From positions 1 to 54,973 of the forward strand of contig QANT01006727.1 of NCBI GenBank assembly GCA_003254885.1: a stretch of 54,973 bases of DNA, written 5' to 3'. The stretch is from Purshia tridentata (Eukaryota; Streptophyta; Magnoliopsida; Rosales; Rosaceae). Each line of letters opens with the position of its first letter. Position 1 is the stretch's first letter. The notes under the pieces were generated by a model that did no database searches, was not told the DNA's origin, and saw only the letters and a list, made by a program, of their open reading frames with translations. Position numbers and translations under genes: made by a program. Positions 1-11,927 of the stretch are shown here, in pieces.

Positions 1-1298
1 ATGTCCATCCCTATCTTTGAAAATTATAAACAAATCCACGTTATAAACGTAAGGTGCTGATCATGTAGTGCCCAACACTCGGCCTTCTTAGCTAGCACTC
101 GGCGTGTCTTTATTATTATTATTTTTTGTACTAAACGTATTGTTATTGTCGAACAATAACAAACGGTGATACCCATTATTATTTAAATTATGATGGAAGT
201 TTGAATTGTTTTATATATATTTATATAAATACTTAAAGGGACAATAAATTGAAGTGGATTTACTTCATTGAATTTTTTATTTCACAATCATGTTAAATCC
301 AATCAGTGAAGGTGTTTTCTTTCACTTATCCCTCGTATGAGTTGGAAAACATATAAGATTCATGTTTTGTGATAATATGGTTCTCACTATTGCACAATCA
401 TTACTGTTAAATAATGACTGTGTAAAAAACAAACAAAAAAGGAGCTAAGCACTCAATTCATTAAAAGTTGGCCGACCTATCACCATTATATAATGTGTGG
501 GCCAACTTATCTTAGCAGTTTTTATTTGGGCTTAAAAAAAAAAAATTCTTTTAGCGAAATAATAAAAAAGAGTTTACAAAATAATATTTTGAAATCAAAT
601 ATATTAAGTGGCTCGTGGCCAAAATTAGATTGCCAAAATTGGTTACACAATGTGTGGCATAAACCTTCATTTCTGTCCTAAAATGTTAGAGAAGACTCTT
701 CATTGGGGTTAAGTCCAAGTGGTAAGGTGGTTAACGCAATAATTTAAGATTATGATAGGTCTACAACATGTCGATTAATCTCTCTAATGTAACAAAAAAA
801 ATATTAAAGATGATCCAAATATAGTATCAATTAGAAACGAATGCGGGTCTGTTTTCAAAGAATTAGGGCCGGACTAAACTACATATTTAGTTTAATAACA
901 TGGCAAAATTTTATATTAAGATTAATTAAGTATATTGGTCAATATATAAAGGTTGGATAATATATATATATGTATGAGTTAATGTGGTTGGAACTTGGAT
1001 TAGGATAATGTATGCATATCAATTAATCAAACTCGCCACTTACAGGACAAACATGATCGAGGAAGGATCTGAACCATTTTTGTGCTGTCACTTTAGGGAA
1101 CATAAAATATACCTTTTTTAAGTCCTCCGTCTATTGTGAATTTCATGACCAATAAGTCCATTTTTGCTCACCATCATCATGATGGATGACACGTGTTAAC
1201 AAAGTGACACATGTTACTCATTTATAATAGTAGTAATACGCGTAGCGAGTAAAAAAGAATCCGCTACTAGATCATCTTAATGAAAAGAAGAAGAAAAA
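1..1298. other. AT-rich intergenic DNA, no gene seen
   Basis: No reading frame here resembles a known protein; the 62-codon frame near 493-681 is low-complexity. The only structured piece is a weak tRNA-like stretch near 700-800, listed separately. Confidence 0.6.
700..800 (+). repeat. Possible decayed tRNA-derived SINE
   Basis: A stretch resembling a pol III A box (AAGTCCAAGTGG near 712) is followed about 55 bases later by a weak B-box-like stretch (TGTCGATTAATC) and then a run of eight A. The order A box, B box, A tail is that of a tRNA-derived SINE, but the B box is poor and no clear target duplication was found. Confidence 0.3.
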
Positions 1299-2066
1299 AT
1301 TATAGCAAAATTACTATAGCGTACACTTTTCGATTTTTACTTTGATTCAATTAAGAACTATTATTAACCAAGTGTTTTAACGAAGGAATTTCTGTCAAAT
1401 CTGTCAAAACATCTGTTAAAAGTTGATCATGTGGCCCGTACATGACCAATTTTAAAGACAAAATCGTAATTCTATAAAACAAAAATTTAAAAATTTAAAA
1501 AGAATGAAAAAGTATTAAAAATGATAATTGAAAAAAGAACAAAATTGAAGTAGAGGATTCAAAACGCTCCTTCCACAAACCCATCCGCACCCCAGCTCCC
1601 ACCCCTCTTTGGCAATTGGCCAGCAGCCCTCACCGTTGACCCCCTGCCTTACTTCCTTGCAATCACCTCATTCTCCTTTGCTGCATGTCTCTCTATTTCT
1701 CTCTCTACTGGGTGTGAATATCATTGGACCCTTTTCACCGACCTCCGATAGGAGGCCTGCAAAGCCATCATCAAGGGAAAGAGTGAGGATCAAGGGATGG
1801 TTTATGCATCCCCACCCCCTTTTTTGTTTTTTTTATATAATTATTTTACTTTTACTTTTTTGTAATTATTTTAGTTTTATTTTTTAATTATAAAGACAAA
1901 AATGCCCCTAAAAACGTGACACATAATTAGTTCTTAATGGAACTTTTAACAGAAATGAAAAAATGTTCTCGATTGAAATATTTGGTTAGTTTTTAATTGA
2001 ATCAAAGTGATAATGGGATTCCCAATTGAAAATAGAGTTTATATTATAGTCATTTTGCTATAATAT
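1299..2066. mobile_element. Non-autonomous TIR element with C-rich interior
   Basis: The left end (ATTATAGCAAAATTACTATAG) is repeated in inverted form at the right end (TATTATAGCAAAATGACTATA on the other strand). About 35 bases further in, CTTTGATTCAATTAA is also present on both arms in inverted orientation. The centre (1560-1830) is pyrimidine/C-rich and unlike its flanks, so it may be captured DNA. No transposase is encoded. The superfamily cannot be assigned because I could not read a clean target duplication. Confidence 0.6.
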
Positions 2067-3548
2067 TCCTAAAAGACTAATACTATGTAGCTTTTCCTTT
2101 TACTTTTTTTCTTCTTTATTATTTTCATTCCGCAATGTAGTTTCATGAGCGTAATCGTTTAATTTTTAGATTACCATTTAAAGATAATTTATGCAAAAAA
2201 TTAACCAAATCAAAAATTATTTGGTTATATAATTATTACAAAATAAACAAACCCAACCTCAGCCACTCCCCCAGCCTCGGCCCTGTCGCACCAGCTACTC
2301 CCTCAGCCCTGGCCCTGTCGCACCCCTTTCCACCCAACATCGTCGCACCCACCCACTAGCCTCGTCGCACTATCGCACCCACTCAACCAACTCCAGCCCA
2401 TCTCAGCCCCTTCCTCCCCCTACCCAGCAAGGCCCCAACCCCACCTAAAGATAAGGTTTTTTTAGTTTTTAATTTTAATTTTAATTTTTATTATTAAGAT
2501 GATATTTTTAGCAAATGTAAAAGTTAACTAAACAAAACATATTGGGTTAAGAGCTATTGGGCTTAAAACAAAGGGATGTGTGTGGTTGTGGTTGTGCCAC
2601 ATCAATGCGGACTGAGGAATTCCTCCTACCATGGACTGATGGAAGTATTGTCTTTGTTCTTAACCTAATTATCCAATCTCGAAACTGTTTAACTTCAAAG
2701 TTCGAAAAAATAAAGAGAAAAATCTATGACTACCATTTGTTGAATATGGTTAAACAAGATTTTAGAAATCTTAAATTTGTCTACCAAATTTGGATTCTGA
2801 ATGACATAACATATATCACAAAGGGTTCACCTACTAATTAATTTTTATTTTAAATTTCAAAATGCTGTAAAATTTAGGACATAAGCATAATATTAGCATA
2901 CAAAATCAACACAAAACCATATTCATTCACTTACTAAGTTAATACTATGACTACCATTTCTTCTAAAAATAAAAAATAAAAAATTTCTATGACTACCGTT
3001 TGTTGAAAATGGTTAAAAAAGATAGTTAGAAATTTAAGTTTGCTTACCAGATTTGAATTGTAAATGACATGACATATACCGCACATAGGGTTCACCTACC
3101 TTATTTTTAATAATTGATGAGATGTATGCGCCATTATGCCACAGTATTTGGGATCTAAATCTAATATACATTTAAAATCTTTGACATTGCTCAAGATTGA
3201 TTTATAAAATAGCATTTTTTTCAAAGTGAAGTCCTTTGAATTTTACTAAGCTTTAAAATAAAAAAAGAAACTATATATAATTAACGATGCTGCTATTCAG
3301 ATGTATGTTGTTGTTCCTTTCTTATTACCTTATAGAGTACTATTGTGTTAAAAAAAAAGTGGTTTCGATAATCTTAACTAATCGATTATCTTGTGCATTA
3401 TCTATCTTTTAGAGAAATAATACATAAATTGACTAATAATTAAAAGGGTATACATAATTTATACTACTATCATATATCATATTATATATATATATATATC
3501 ATGATGATGGTGATCATTAAAGACTCAAAGTCTTATGACGCTTCTCCC
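2067..3548. other. Intergenic: C-rich block and diverged direct repeats
   Basis: 2258-2450 is a strongly C-rich block with recurring GTCGCAC words inside very AT-rich DNA. Downstream, two diverged direct repeats lie at 2724-2847 and 2987-3110. The 94-codon frame at 2557-2841 overlaps the first repeat and resembles no protein I know. No gene is supported. Confidence 0.5.
2724..3110. repeat. Diverged direct repeat, two copies about 263 bp apart
   Basis: 2724-2847 and 2987-3110 share an ordered series of words: CTATGACTACC, TTTGTTGAA, ATGGTTAAA, AAATGACAT-like, GGGTTCACCTAC. A short third start (CTATGACTACCATTTCTT) occurs near 2945. This looks like an old segmental duplication. Confidence 0.6.
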
Positions 3549-3671
3549 GTGCAGAGTGAATATGGGAGTTGGGTGCGGGAAAGGCACCACAACTACATGA
3601 TTTCACTAATAGTGTAGAATCATGTGGCAGTGGTGCCTTTTTTGCACCCAATCCACATGTTAACTCCGCAC
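3549..3671. repeat. Long hairpin / foldback element
   Basis: Two arms of about 55 bases (3549-3603 and 3617-3671) are inverted copies separated by a 13-base loop. The inner parts pair nearly perfectly: GGCACCAC and ACATGATT on the left match GTGGTGCC and AATCATGT on the right. Diverged direct repeats (CAAAGTCTTA near 3526, CAAAGTCCTA near 3685) lie about 10 bases outside both arms. This fits a miniature foldback transposon or a MIRNA-like locus. Confidence 0.65.
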
Positions 3672-4512
3672 TAGAAAAAAATCCCAAAGTCCTAATTGTA
3701 ATGCACTTCCTCTTTTTGCTTTGAGCTGCAGGCCTAGCTAGACGGCTAGACCATGCCTTTGTTTAAATTTTGCCAAGGCATGTGCAAGGCCTTTCAGCAG
3801 AAGTACCTTTCAGCAGAAGTAACAGACATATTTAGAAATTTAGGTAGTGGTAGGCAGGCAGTGGATATTGGATGATATTGGATCTAATAAGCTGCAGACA
3901 GGCCTGGCATTAATTTGTTGCACCATATTGACATTAAGGAGCTTGTTTTGGTAGCATTATCAAATGATTCAGGTCCATATATATATAGTAGAGAATTGCT
4001 TCTTCTACCTATGTAGTGGGCATATTAACATTTCTTTAGTAGAAATTAAAGTTATAGCACTACCTTCTTACTCATAATAGATGTCTTATTTTGTCACTAG
4101 TGAAAAGCCAAAAATCTTTCTATTCGTCTATGGGACAATATGTACATGATAGATGACTAACTTTTGACACTTCAATTAAGTATTAAGAAATTATCACCTG
4201 CTTGGCCAAAAAAAAGGAAAAAGAAATTATCACCTGTAGTCGATCAAATAATTAAGTAATTTTCATTATTTTTTATTGGCGGTATCTTAGATGTTGCCAA
4301 TCATAAACGAGGAAAGTGACTAATTAATTAATAAAATTATTAAGCATGCATATACATTTCTACTTAGTTATAAACACCGATCCAGATCCTCTCCTATAAT
4401 TGATTTTGTGGTTTATTAAGTTATAATTTACTAATTTAATTAGTATGGTTTAAGAGATCTACCAATTTACGATTTAATATTTAGAGTTTTGTATCAAATG
4501 TATAACGGTACA
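3672..4512. other. Intergenic DNA, no gene seen
   Basis: Mixed AT-rich sequence with a short duplication (CCTTTCAGCAGAAGTA twice near 3790). Nothing resembles a coding or RNA gene. Confidence 0.5.
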
Positions 4513-4520
4513 ATTATGAC

Positions 4521-4718
4521 TAGGGGTGGAGCTACATGTGGGCCTGAGGTGGCTCCGGCCCCCAACTCATATGTAGGCTAGCTTTATACATATTTTAGAA
4601 AAATTTAAGAGGATTTATGGTTTTTTTCAAAATTTTAGAAAAAATTATATGATGCCTCCCCAGCAAATACATTAAAATTCTTGGCCCTTCAAAAAATAAA
4701 TTTATGGCTTCGCCTCTA
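4521..4718. mobile_element. hAT-type MITE with 8-bp target duplication
   Basis: The element begins TAGGGGTGGAGCTAC and ends GGCTTCGCCTCTA, giving imperfect inverted ends of the TAGGGGYGGAG type. It is flanked by ATTATGAC (4513-4520) and ATTATGGC (4719-4726), an 8-bp target duplication with one mismatch, as expected for hAT transposition. It has no coding capacity. Its ends resemble the copy at 32482-32648. Confidence 0.75.
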
Positions 4719-4801
4719 ATTATGGCTCATACAATTTAGAGTTTTGTATGAAATATATCGGTACAATTACAACTTAGTCATGGATAAACCTAGGATTTAA
4801 T

Positions 4802-5332
4802 TAGGGGTGGGTCGGGTGGGAGCTCAACCCGCCACCACCCGCATAGTCAATGGGTGGGGTGGTGGCAAGTTAATCGGGGAGCGGGTTCGAGCGGGTTGGT
4901 GACGGGTGGACTGTTTAGGTATAGTGAAAATTAAAGAGGGTAATAGTGGATTTATATGCATGCTAACCTCCAAAAATTGAAGTAAATTATTTATGTATAT
5001 GCTTAGAATGATGTTAATGACCCCTATTTCACCAATAAAAAAGGACTTATTTTCTCTCCAAAGTATGAAAATAATGTTTCTTAAATTACATAAGTGAGGA
5101 AAGTGATGAATAAGGTAATTATGTAAATAGATAAAAAATTTACTAGTTTTTGACTCTTGTAAAAGACATTCATCCTATTCCCTATATTCCATAATTGGTT
5201 AAATGGGTGGTGATGGGCGGTGAAGAGGGGAACCCAAATTCGAGCCGTCGACTATCGGGTGGGTCGGGTGGAGACTAAACAGATGGCGGCTCGGACTGTA
5301 AGTGGGAGTGGGTGGGTTGATGCCCACCCCTA
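4802..5332. mobile_element. Non-autonomous hAT element, perfect 8-bp TSD
   Basis: The 531-bp element starts TAGGGGTGGG and ends CCCACCCCTA, and GATTTAAT lies exactly on both sides (4794-4801 and 5333-5340). Both subterminal regions are G-rich (left) or C-rich when read inward, with recurring GGGTGG/CGGGT words, while the middle (4920-5200) is AT-rich. No transposase is present. The proline-rich frame on the minus strand at 5199-5435 is a by-product of the terminal composition. Confidence 0.85.
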
Positions 5333-5340
5333 GATTTAAT

Positions 5341-6320
5341 AATAGAGTGGGTTGGACTTCCAAGCTAGTTCTCACTTTTCTTAGTGACAATTTTTTTTGA
5401 ATTTTCAACAGCATCTTCTTTGTTTTTATATACACCTAGTCATGGGGGACGTAAAGAGCCTTACTCCTCAAAACACATATTCATACAAAAAACCTAGAAT
5501 AAAACAACAAATAAACATGCAATACAAATTACAATATAACACTACTTATGTTGCTCCCTATATTTCTTCACAGCATAAAAATTATTAATTATATAGAATC
5601 ATAACTGAAAGTATCAACAAGATCTTTTTCAATGTAGATATTGATGCAGTCAGAAAGAAAATTGACTGATTGAGAGGGAGAGAAGAGTGATTCGATAAAG
5701 AACAACTTAACATTTGAAAAAACTAAAATGTGTAAAAAAAAAACACAAATGATGATCACCTCTGTGTCTAAATAAGTGAAGACTTTTTCTCCTTTTTTGT
5801 ATAGGATNCACAAATGATGGTCACCTCTATGTCTAAATAAGTGAAGACTTTTTCTCTTTTTTTGTATAGGATGGGAATCAGCCAATCAGGTTGTTTCATG
5901 TTTGGGCTACAACGCATTCAGCCCATGACGTAGGTCTATCATTGGACTCAGTAGTATTGTTATAAGAGTAGGTGCAACTATCAGCCAGTGACACTATCGA
6001 GTGCTCAGTGGTGCTTGTCGAGCGACCAGTGGTTCTTACTGAGCACTCAACAATTCTTACCAAGCACTTGACATCTTCAGATGCAACCTGCATATGTGAC
6101 CTCAACCTTGCATCTGAAATTGCACCTACAACCTAAATATGCATCTACAACTTACAATATGCTATCTGCAACCTAAAAAGTTGCATTTATAATTCAAAAA
6201 GATGCACATGCAACCTAAAATTTGTAAATGCAGATGAAGGATGCATCCACATCCGCCGAGCTATTAGCAACAGTATCGAACACTCAATAACTTATTTACG
6301 GCCTTTAGGCATAGTTGAAT
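5341..6320. other. Intergenic DNA with simple internal repeats
   Basis: 5880-6070 has recurring GAGCACTCA/AGTGGT words and 6070-6240 has degenerate copies of a unit like TGCATCTACAACCTAAA. Both look like decayed tandem repeats. The minus-strand frames here are repeat-derived. No gene is supported. Confidence 0.5.
5744..5872. repeat. 64-bp duplication joined by a single N
   Basis: 5744-5807 and 5809-5872 are near-identical 64-base copies with about three substitutions, separated by one N at 5808. The placement suggests overlapping contig ends, possibly from two haplotypes, joined without merging. Confidence 0.8.
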
Positions 6321-6608
6321 ATAAAAGGGAGCGAGCTAAGCGATCGTTCAAGGCTCCCCAAAAATTTTGGGCTCACTTACATATAATATTATAATATTTA
6401 TATATATAATATAATAAAATATTATAATTTTGTAATTTTGTTATTAGATGCTAAATTTTATCTTATTTGTCAATGTAATCGAACAATAAATTTTTCTTTC
6501 TTAATATTTTTTTGTGACATATTAAAAAAGCGCAATTTTAATTTTTGTACAGGGCTTACAAAATTTTTGATACGACCATTCCTCCAGGCCCACATGTAAC
6601 TCCGTCTA
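6320..6608. mobile_element. Probable relic of the TAGGGGYGGAG hAT-MITE family
   Basis: On the minus strand the right end reads TAGACGGAGTTACATGTGGG, matching the family end at 4521 (TAGGGGTGGAGCTACATGTG). The left boundary near 6320 (AAAAGGGAGCGAGCTAAG) is only loosely similar and no target duplication was found. The inside is AT-rich and noncoding. Confidence 0.4.
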
Positions 6609-7300
6609 TGCATACAAGTAATACCTCATTATAAATCAAACGAAGTAATTGTTGATTATCCTTCTTAATTAGACATTTCAAATTCGTTATTATCCATATA
6701 CATTGAATAAACATTGAACATCGTATTTAGTCTTTAAATTCATTGTTTTTGCATTGTATTTACCATTTAGTATTAACATTCATTGTTTGGATACGGAGCT
6801 TCGTAAAATATGCTATATTTGTCAAAATTTACCCCTTATAAAATCGGCATTAAGAGACTGACAGGCCAAAAAAAAAAAACAGAATCAAAAGGATTGACAA
6901 CACGACAAAAAAGGAAATACAGATCAACACATTGCCGGCCATCAGTCATCAGTCATCGGTCATCGGTCATCAACCATGTAAGATTTAATAGAAAAATATT
7001 TTGTCCAGATAACCATACTATTGACAAGTGTATCTCAATCATACTAGATAATTGACACGTATTATTTAAATAGTATTTTTAACTATTTATCACGGTAATA
7101 ATTAATTTCCATCACCGTCTTTTTATAATAAGCAAAATACCACAATTCCTTCATATTCAATCGTTGTTTTGTTCTTCCTGGCCAAAAAAAAAAAATCGTT
7201 GTTTTGTTCTTGGTCTATTTAAAATTTATTTTGGTAAATAATTTCGAGCTCTCTCTCTCCTCCTCTTTGGTAGTTTGGTGGGGGCATATTGGCACCGAGG
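6609..7300. other. Upstream region of the CYP88A gene
   Basis: AT-rich DNA with a short 7-bp repeat run (CATCAGT/CATCGGT, about 6943-6975) and a small duplication of TCGTTGTTTTGTTCTT near 7163-7211. No gene is seen. Promoter elements beyond the TATA box cannot be assigned by eye. Confidence 0.5.
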
Positions 7301-7308
7301 AGTATTTA

Positions 7309-7316
7309 TATATAAA
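7309..7316 (+). promoter_or_regulatory. TATA box of the CYP88A gene
   Basis: TATATAAA lies about 158 bases upstream of the ATG at 7467, which allows a 5' leader of roughly 120-130 bases. It is the only strong TATA match close to the start. Confidence 0.5.
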
Positions 7317-7466
7317 GTTGCAAACATAGAGACGTACAAACAGACAGAGTGGGGGTATGAGTGTGGGTTTCTCTGCGTGAGTATTCATCATCACAAATTA
7401 GAGTACTAGCTGAGAGAGACTTTTGGGTTTTGGAGGTGTATTTAGGTGTAAGAAACACTGAAGAAG

Positions 7467-10400
7467 ATGGCTTTGGGAGTGGAAATGGAGTTGGGTTCCA
7501 TGTGGGTTTGGATGGTCTTTTTGTGCAGCTTTGGTGTTCTTATGGCCCTCAAATGGCTTCTCAAGAATGCAAATTGGTGGCTCTATGAAACCCAGTTGGG
7601 TGAAAAGCAGTACTCCCTCCCACCTGGTGACTTAGGCTGGCCTTTCATTGGCAACATGTGGTCTTTCCTCAAAGCCTTCAAGTCCAGTGACCCTGATTCC
7701 TTCATCAACAACACCTTTGTTTCCAGGTAATTCTCTCTCTATCCGTCTCTCTCTTATTCTTTGTTAACTATGTAGCTATAGTGACTAGTGAGTAGTGATA
7801 ATATTCTGCCCAAAAAGGAAATAGGCAAAAAGAAACTGCTTGCTACTTACTGATTTAATTGATGGGGATATTTTGGTAATTCCAATTTTTAAAATTACCA
7901 AAATGCCCCCAACATGGAAAATGCTTACTGTGTTCTGCGTCTGTCTCCCCATGTACCTTAGTGAGTACGGGAATCAGAGAGACGTCACTGATTTATTGGA
8001 GGGCAGAGTTGGCCATTTCTGTCATTTTGACTGACACACCACAACCAAGCTCTTCCTTTTTATAATTAATTTTTTTTGTTTTGTTTTTATGACCAATCTG
8101 CATGCACACAATGTGGCACATTCCTGCAAATACTTCTAATTTTTCACCGCTGCTTATTTTGTTGCTATGGATTCCCAAAAGCTTTGTTCTCTGATTCTTC
8201 AGCAATTGCTGTCATGAACAAGATAAATCTTACTATAACAAGGATTGGTGGCATCACTAACACCAGAGATAAGTTCAAGTTCACAAGTTGGGCATACACC
8301 CATACAAGGATGTGGCCTTTTCGAGCATAAGGGCCCACTAAGAGGTGCATGAGAAGAAAAATTAAGAAAAATTTCTTGAGTTGGTATTTCTATCTAATAA
8401 CGTCGTAATATCTATATTTTTATACCTCATCACATAAAAATTTCTCTATTTTAAGAAAATTTTTGTTTCTTGAAATACAAGTCATTCTTTATTTTTATTA
8501 CAATAAAGTTTATCTCTTTTTACGATATGGATTAATGATGTGATATCACGACAAAGATGAGGAGTTTGAAACACTAGAATATGAGACCCACCTTTTCTGT
8601 TTGTGATTTCACATGACAAATTGCTGTTGTATAAAACTCTTTCTCGTCATGCACTTGTTATTGGACCCATATGCTTAGGCAGGCCCACAATTCTTTATGT
8701 CAACACAGCTTGAAAACTTGAAGTTACAATGAACCAGTGCTAATGGTGTGGTGTGGACTATGAAAAACAGCTTCTCTATCTCATCAAAATCTACTGTCAT
8801 AGGTGTAAGCATTTATTTAATGTCTCTATCTCACTTCTCAAGTGTTTGATTAGACAGAGAGACCCCATAGATATAACATGCGCACTACAAGTAAGTCAAT
8901 GTGGGATGTTGAATCAGAAAATATCCCAAAAGTGAAATGAAATTTGGAGATAATCAGAAACTTTTTTAAAAAGGTTTTAGATTTTAGTCTTCCTATGGAG
9001 GAGTGCAGGAGTGTCCTTTTTTTTAATATATCTGCTTCCAATTTGTGTGACGCAACAAAGTGAAAAGAGTTGAAGTTTTCTAGTGCAAAAGCTGGTGCAT
9101 GCTCTGTACCAGTTTTAGTGGGTATAATTGATAGCATAGAGAACCCAAATTATTTAGGATGCACAAACTTGACCTTTTCTAGTGAGGATATGGATGTCAA
9201 TTCACAGCATTAGGAATAGTAAGCTAACAACAGGTTGAGTTGATTGACTAACAGCTTTGATAGAAAGTTCTTCTCTGTATTAGGACTGTAGGAATAGGAC
9301 TTTAAATATTCTTCTTTATTTTCCTATGCAAATAAAAAAAAAATTAGAAAAATGTTTTTGATATATTTAGTTATTCTCTCGAGTTTTGGGCGTGGACCAC
9401 TGTAGGTGATGAGATTTAGTGACATTAAATATTTGATATATTTTTGGTCCAAAACTTGCATGTTTTTGTTGGCAGGCTCTTGTTTTTCTTGTTTTGTGTT
9501 CCATGTAGACTAATTGCTGTTATTCTTTTATACTTAATTAATAAAATGCTTAAAGATCATATAAGTGGAGGAATTAATCTAAACTGAGAAAGAGAAAGCT
9601 GAAATGTGTGGCCAGAAACAAAGTTAGACCATTCTTTTTCATGATGTGAATGGAAGAGTTTCTTATGCCATACTTTTGGTCACATACACACGCGCACACA
9701 CTTGTTTTAGTGAACATTTAAATTCATATTATTGAAAGCAGATTATTGGGTTGGTTTAATGGTTTTCTATGTGTAACTTCAATTACATGGCCATATAAAT
9801 GAACAATGCAGATTTGGGCGCACTGGAATCTACAAAGCTTTCATGTTTGGAAGCCCAAGTGTGATCGTTACAACTCCTGAAACAAGTAAAAGAGTTTTGA
9901 TAGACGATGATGCATTTAAGCCTGGCTGGCCTGTTTCCACAGTGGAGCTTATTGGAAAGAAATCATTCATTAGCATTTCTTTTGAAGAACACAAACGTTT
10001 AAGAAGGATAACAGCAGCCCCGGTCAACGGTCACGAACAATTGTCTGTTTACATCAAGTACATCGAGGAGTATGTTGTATTGTCCTTGGAAAAATGGTCA
10101 AAAATGGGACAAATAGAGTTCTTGACTCAACTCAGAAAGCTTACTTTTAGGATTATTATGTACATCTTTCTTAGCTCAGAGAGCGAGCCAGTGATGGAGG
10201 CTCTGGAGAGGGAGTACACAAAACTTAATTACGGAGTTAGAGCCATGGCAATCAATATTCCTGGGTTTGCATACCATAAGGCACTTAAGGTGAGGAGCAG
10301 ATGATAAGTTGAACCTTTTTCATAACTCACAAATTAATAGTTGTGTCTTGTGTAGAATCCAAATTAATGAGTTGTTTTCATTTCAGGCTCGGAAAATCCT

Positions 10401-11927
10401 TGTCTCTACATTTCAATCTATTGTGGATGAGAGACGAGCTCAAAGGAAGGCCGGCAACTACGTGGTAAAGAAGAAAGATATGATGGATGCTCTGCTGGAT
10501 GTTGTGGATGACGATGGAAGAAAACTTACAGATGAGGAGATTATAGATGTTCTGTTAATGTACTTGAATGCAGGCCATGAATCTTCTGGCCATACCATGA
10601 TGTGGGCTGCCATTTTCCTACAATCACACCCCGAATATTTCCAGAAAGCTAAGGTACTTCAGTTTACATATTCGAATATCCATCTAGATCAACCTAATCA
10701 ATGGTGCAGATTCACAGTTTTTTTAAGACAAGCATCTTATGTTTCCAGACTGTCTAGTAACATAAGCATATGTTGCTCTAATTTCATTTGTATGTATAAA
10801 GTCAGTGAAAAATGCAGATTTTATGCCGTCAAATTTTTCAAAAGAAGATGTGCAATCATGTTTGCGTTCATCTTGTTTAATGAATTTTAGTTTGATGTCT
10901 CCTGAAAACTTCAAATTCAGCTCCCTAATCATGGTTGGTCAACTGCAGGCCGAGCAACAAGAGATTCTAAAGAGGAGGCCACCAACACAGAAGGGGTTGA
11001 CGCTTAAGGAATATCGAGAGATGGAGTATCTTTCTAAGGTATACATAAAAGTGGCTTCACCTTATAATATATTTTCAACCCCTACCAAGTGATTCCAGCT
11101 AACCTTTCTAAACTTTATAGGTGATCGATGAAACTCTTCGAGTGATAACATTCTCACTTACCGTTTTTCGAGAGGCAAAGAAAGATGTCAACATAAATGG
11201 TGAGTTAGGACTTTCTTTCTTGTGTACTTTCTCTGATGGTCCTAAGATCCAGGGTACTTTTACTCTGCATTATCTTCGTTGATTGATACAAGGATGCACA
11301 TTGTTCTTTCATAAACTACTATTGAATTTTGAACCAAATGTTGGTTCATATGACCTTTTAAATTACTTAATGGCTTGGATTTCAGGTTATTGTATTCCCA
11401 AGGGTTGGAAAGTTTTGGTCTGGTTCAGGAGCATTCACTTGGATTCTGAAATATATCCAAACCCAATGGAATTCAATCCTTCTAGATGGGATGTAAGTTT
11501 ATAAGCACTTTTAATTTACTGATAATTATGATAAAAACAGAGTCATACAAGTCTTAGATCGATCTGAATTGTTATTGCTTTGTGCTGGCAAAGAATTACA
11601 TACCCAAACCAGCAACTTTTCTTCCCTTTGGAGCTGGAAGCCGGCTGTGCCCTGGAAACGATCTTGCCAAGCTAGAAATTGCCATTTTCCTTCATCATTT
11701 CCTCCTCAATTATAAGTGAGTCATCTTGCAGCCACTTTTACCCTCCATAACTAAAATTGTACATCTCTTTTCCTTCTTTATATTTTTTATTATCTTCTTC
11801 TAATGTTTGTGTAATTTTGTGTTGCAGTGTTGAAAGGGTCAATCCTCAATGCCAAATGAGGTACTTGCCGCATACTAGGCCAACAGACAATTGCTTGGCA
11901 AGAATCAAGAAATCTGAATCTGCCTAA
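7467..11927 (+). CDS. KAO: CYP88A cytochrome P450, ent-kaurenoic acid oxidase
   Basis: Exons: 7467-7726, 9812-10289, 10387-10653, 10949-11038, 11121-11199, 11386-11492, 11594-11715, 11828-11927; together 500 aa, all GT-AG with consistent phases. Visible features are a membrane anchor (about residues 11-32), the proline hinge [12 protein letters not shown] (51-62), I-helix motif AGHESSGH (308-315), ExxR as ETLR (369-372), and the heme motif [10 protein letters not shown] (439-448) with Cys446 as iron ligand. The family makes gibberellin GA12 by three-step oxidation of ent-kaurenoic acid on the ER/plastid envelope. The I-helix ESS in place of the usual acidic-Thr pair is, as I recall, normal for CYP88A. 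Intron 1 is long (2.1 kb). No disabling change was seen, so the gene looks intact. Family assignment rests on the conserved N-terminus, I helix and heme region. Confidence 0.93.
7727..9811 (+). other. Intron 1 of the CYP88A gene
   Basis: A 2,085-base intron. It has no transposon end that I can define. Several parts (7865-8062, 8100-8145, 8910-9075) have diverged copies in the same order downstream of the gene at 12990-13770. The short frames in it are not genes. Confidence 0.8.

Noticed and set aside
2557..2841. 94-codon frame
   Set aside because: Overlaps a duplicated noncoding segment and has no recognisable protein similarity.
5199..5435. Proline-rich minus-strand frame
   Set aside because: It comes from the G-rich end of the hAT-type element ending at 5332.
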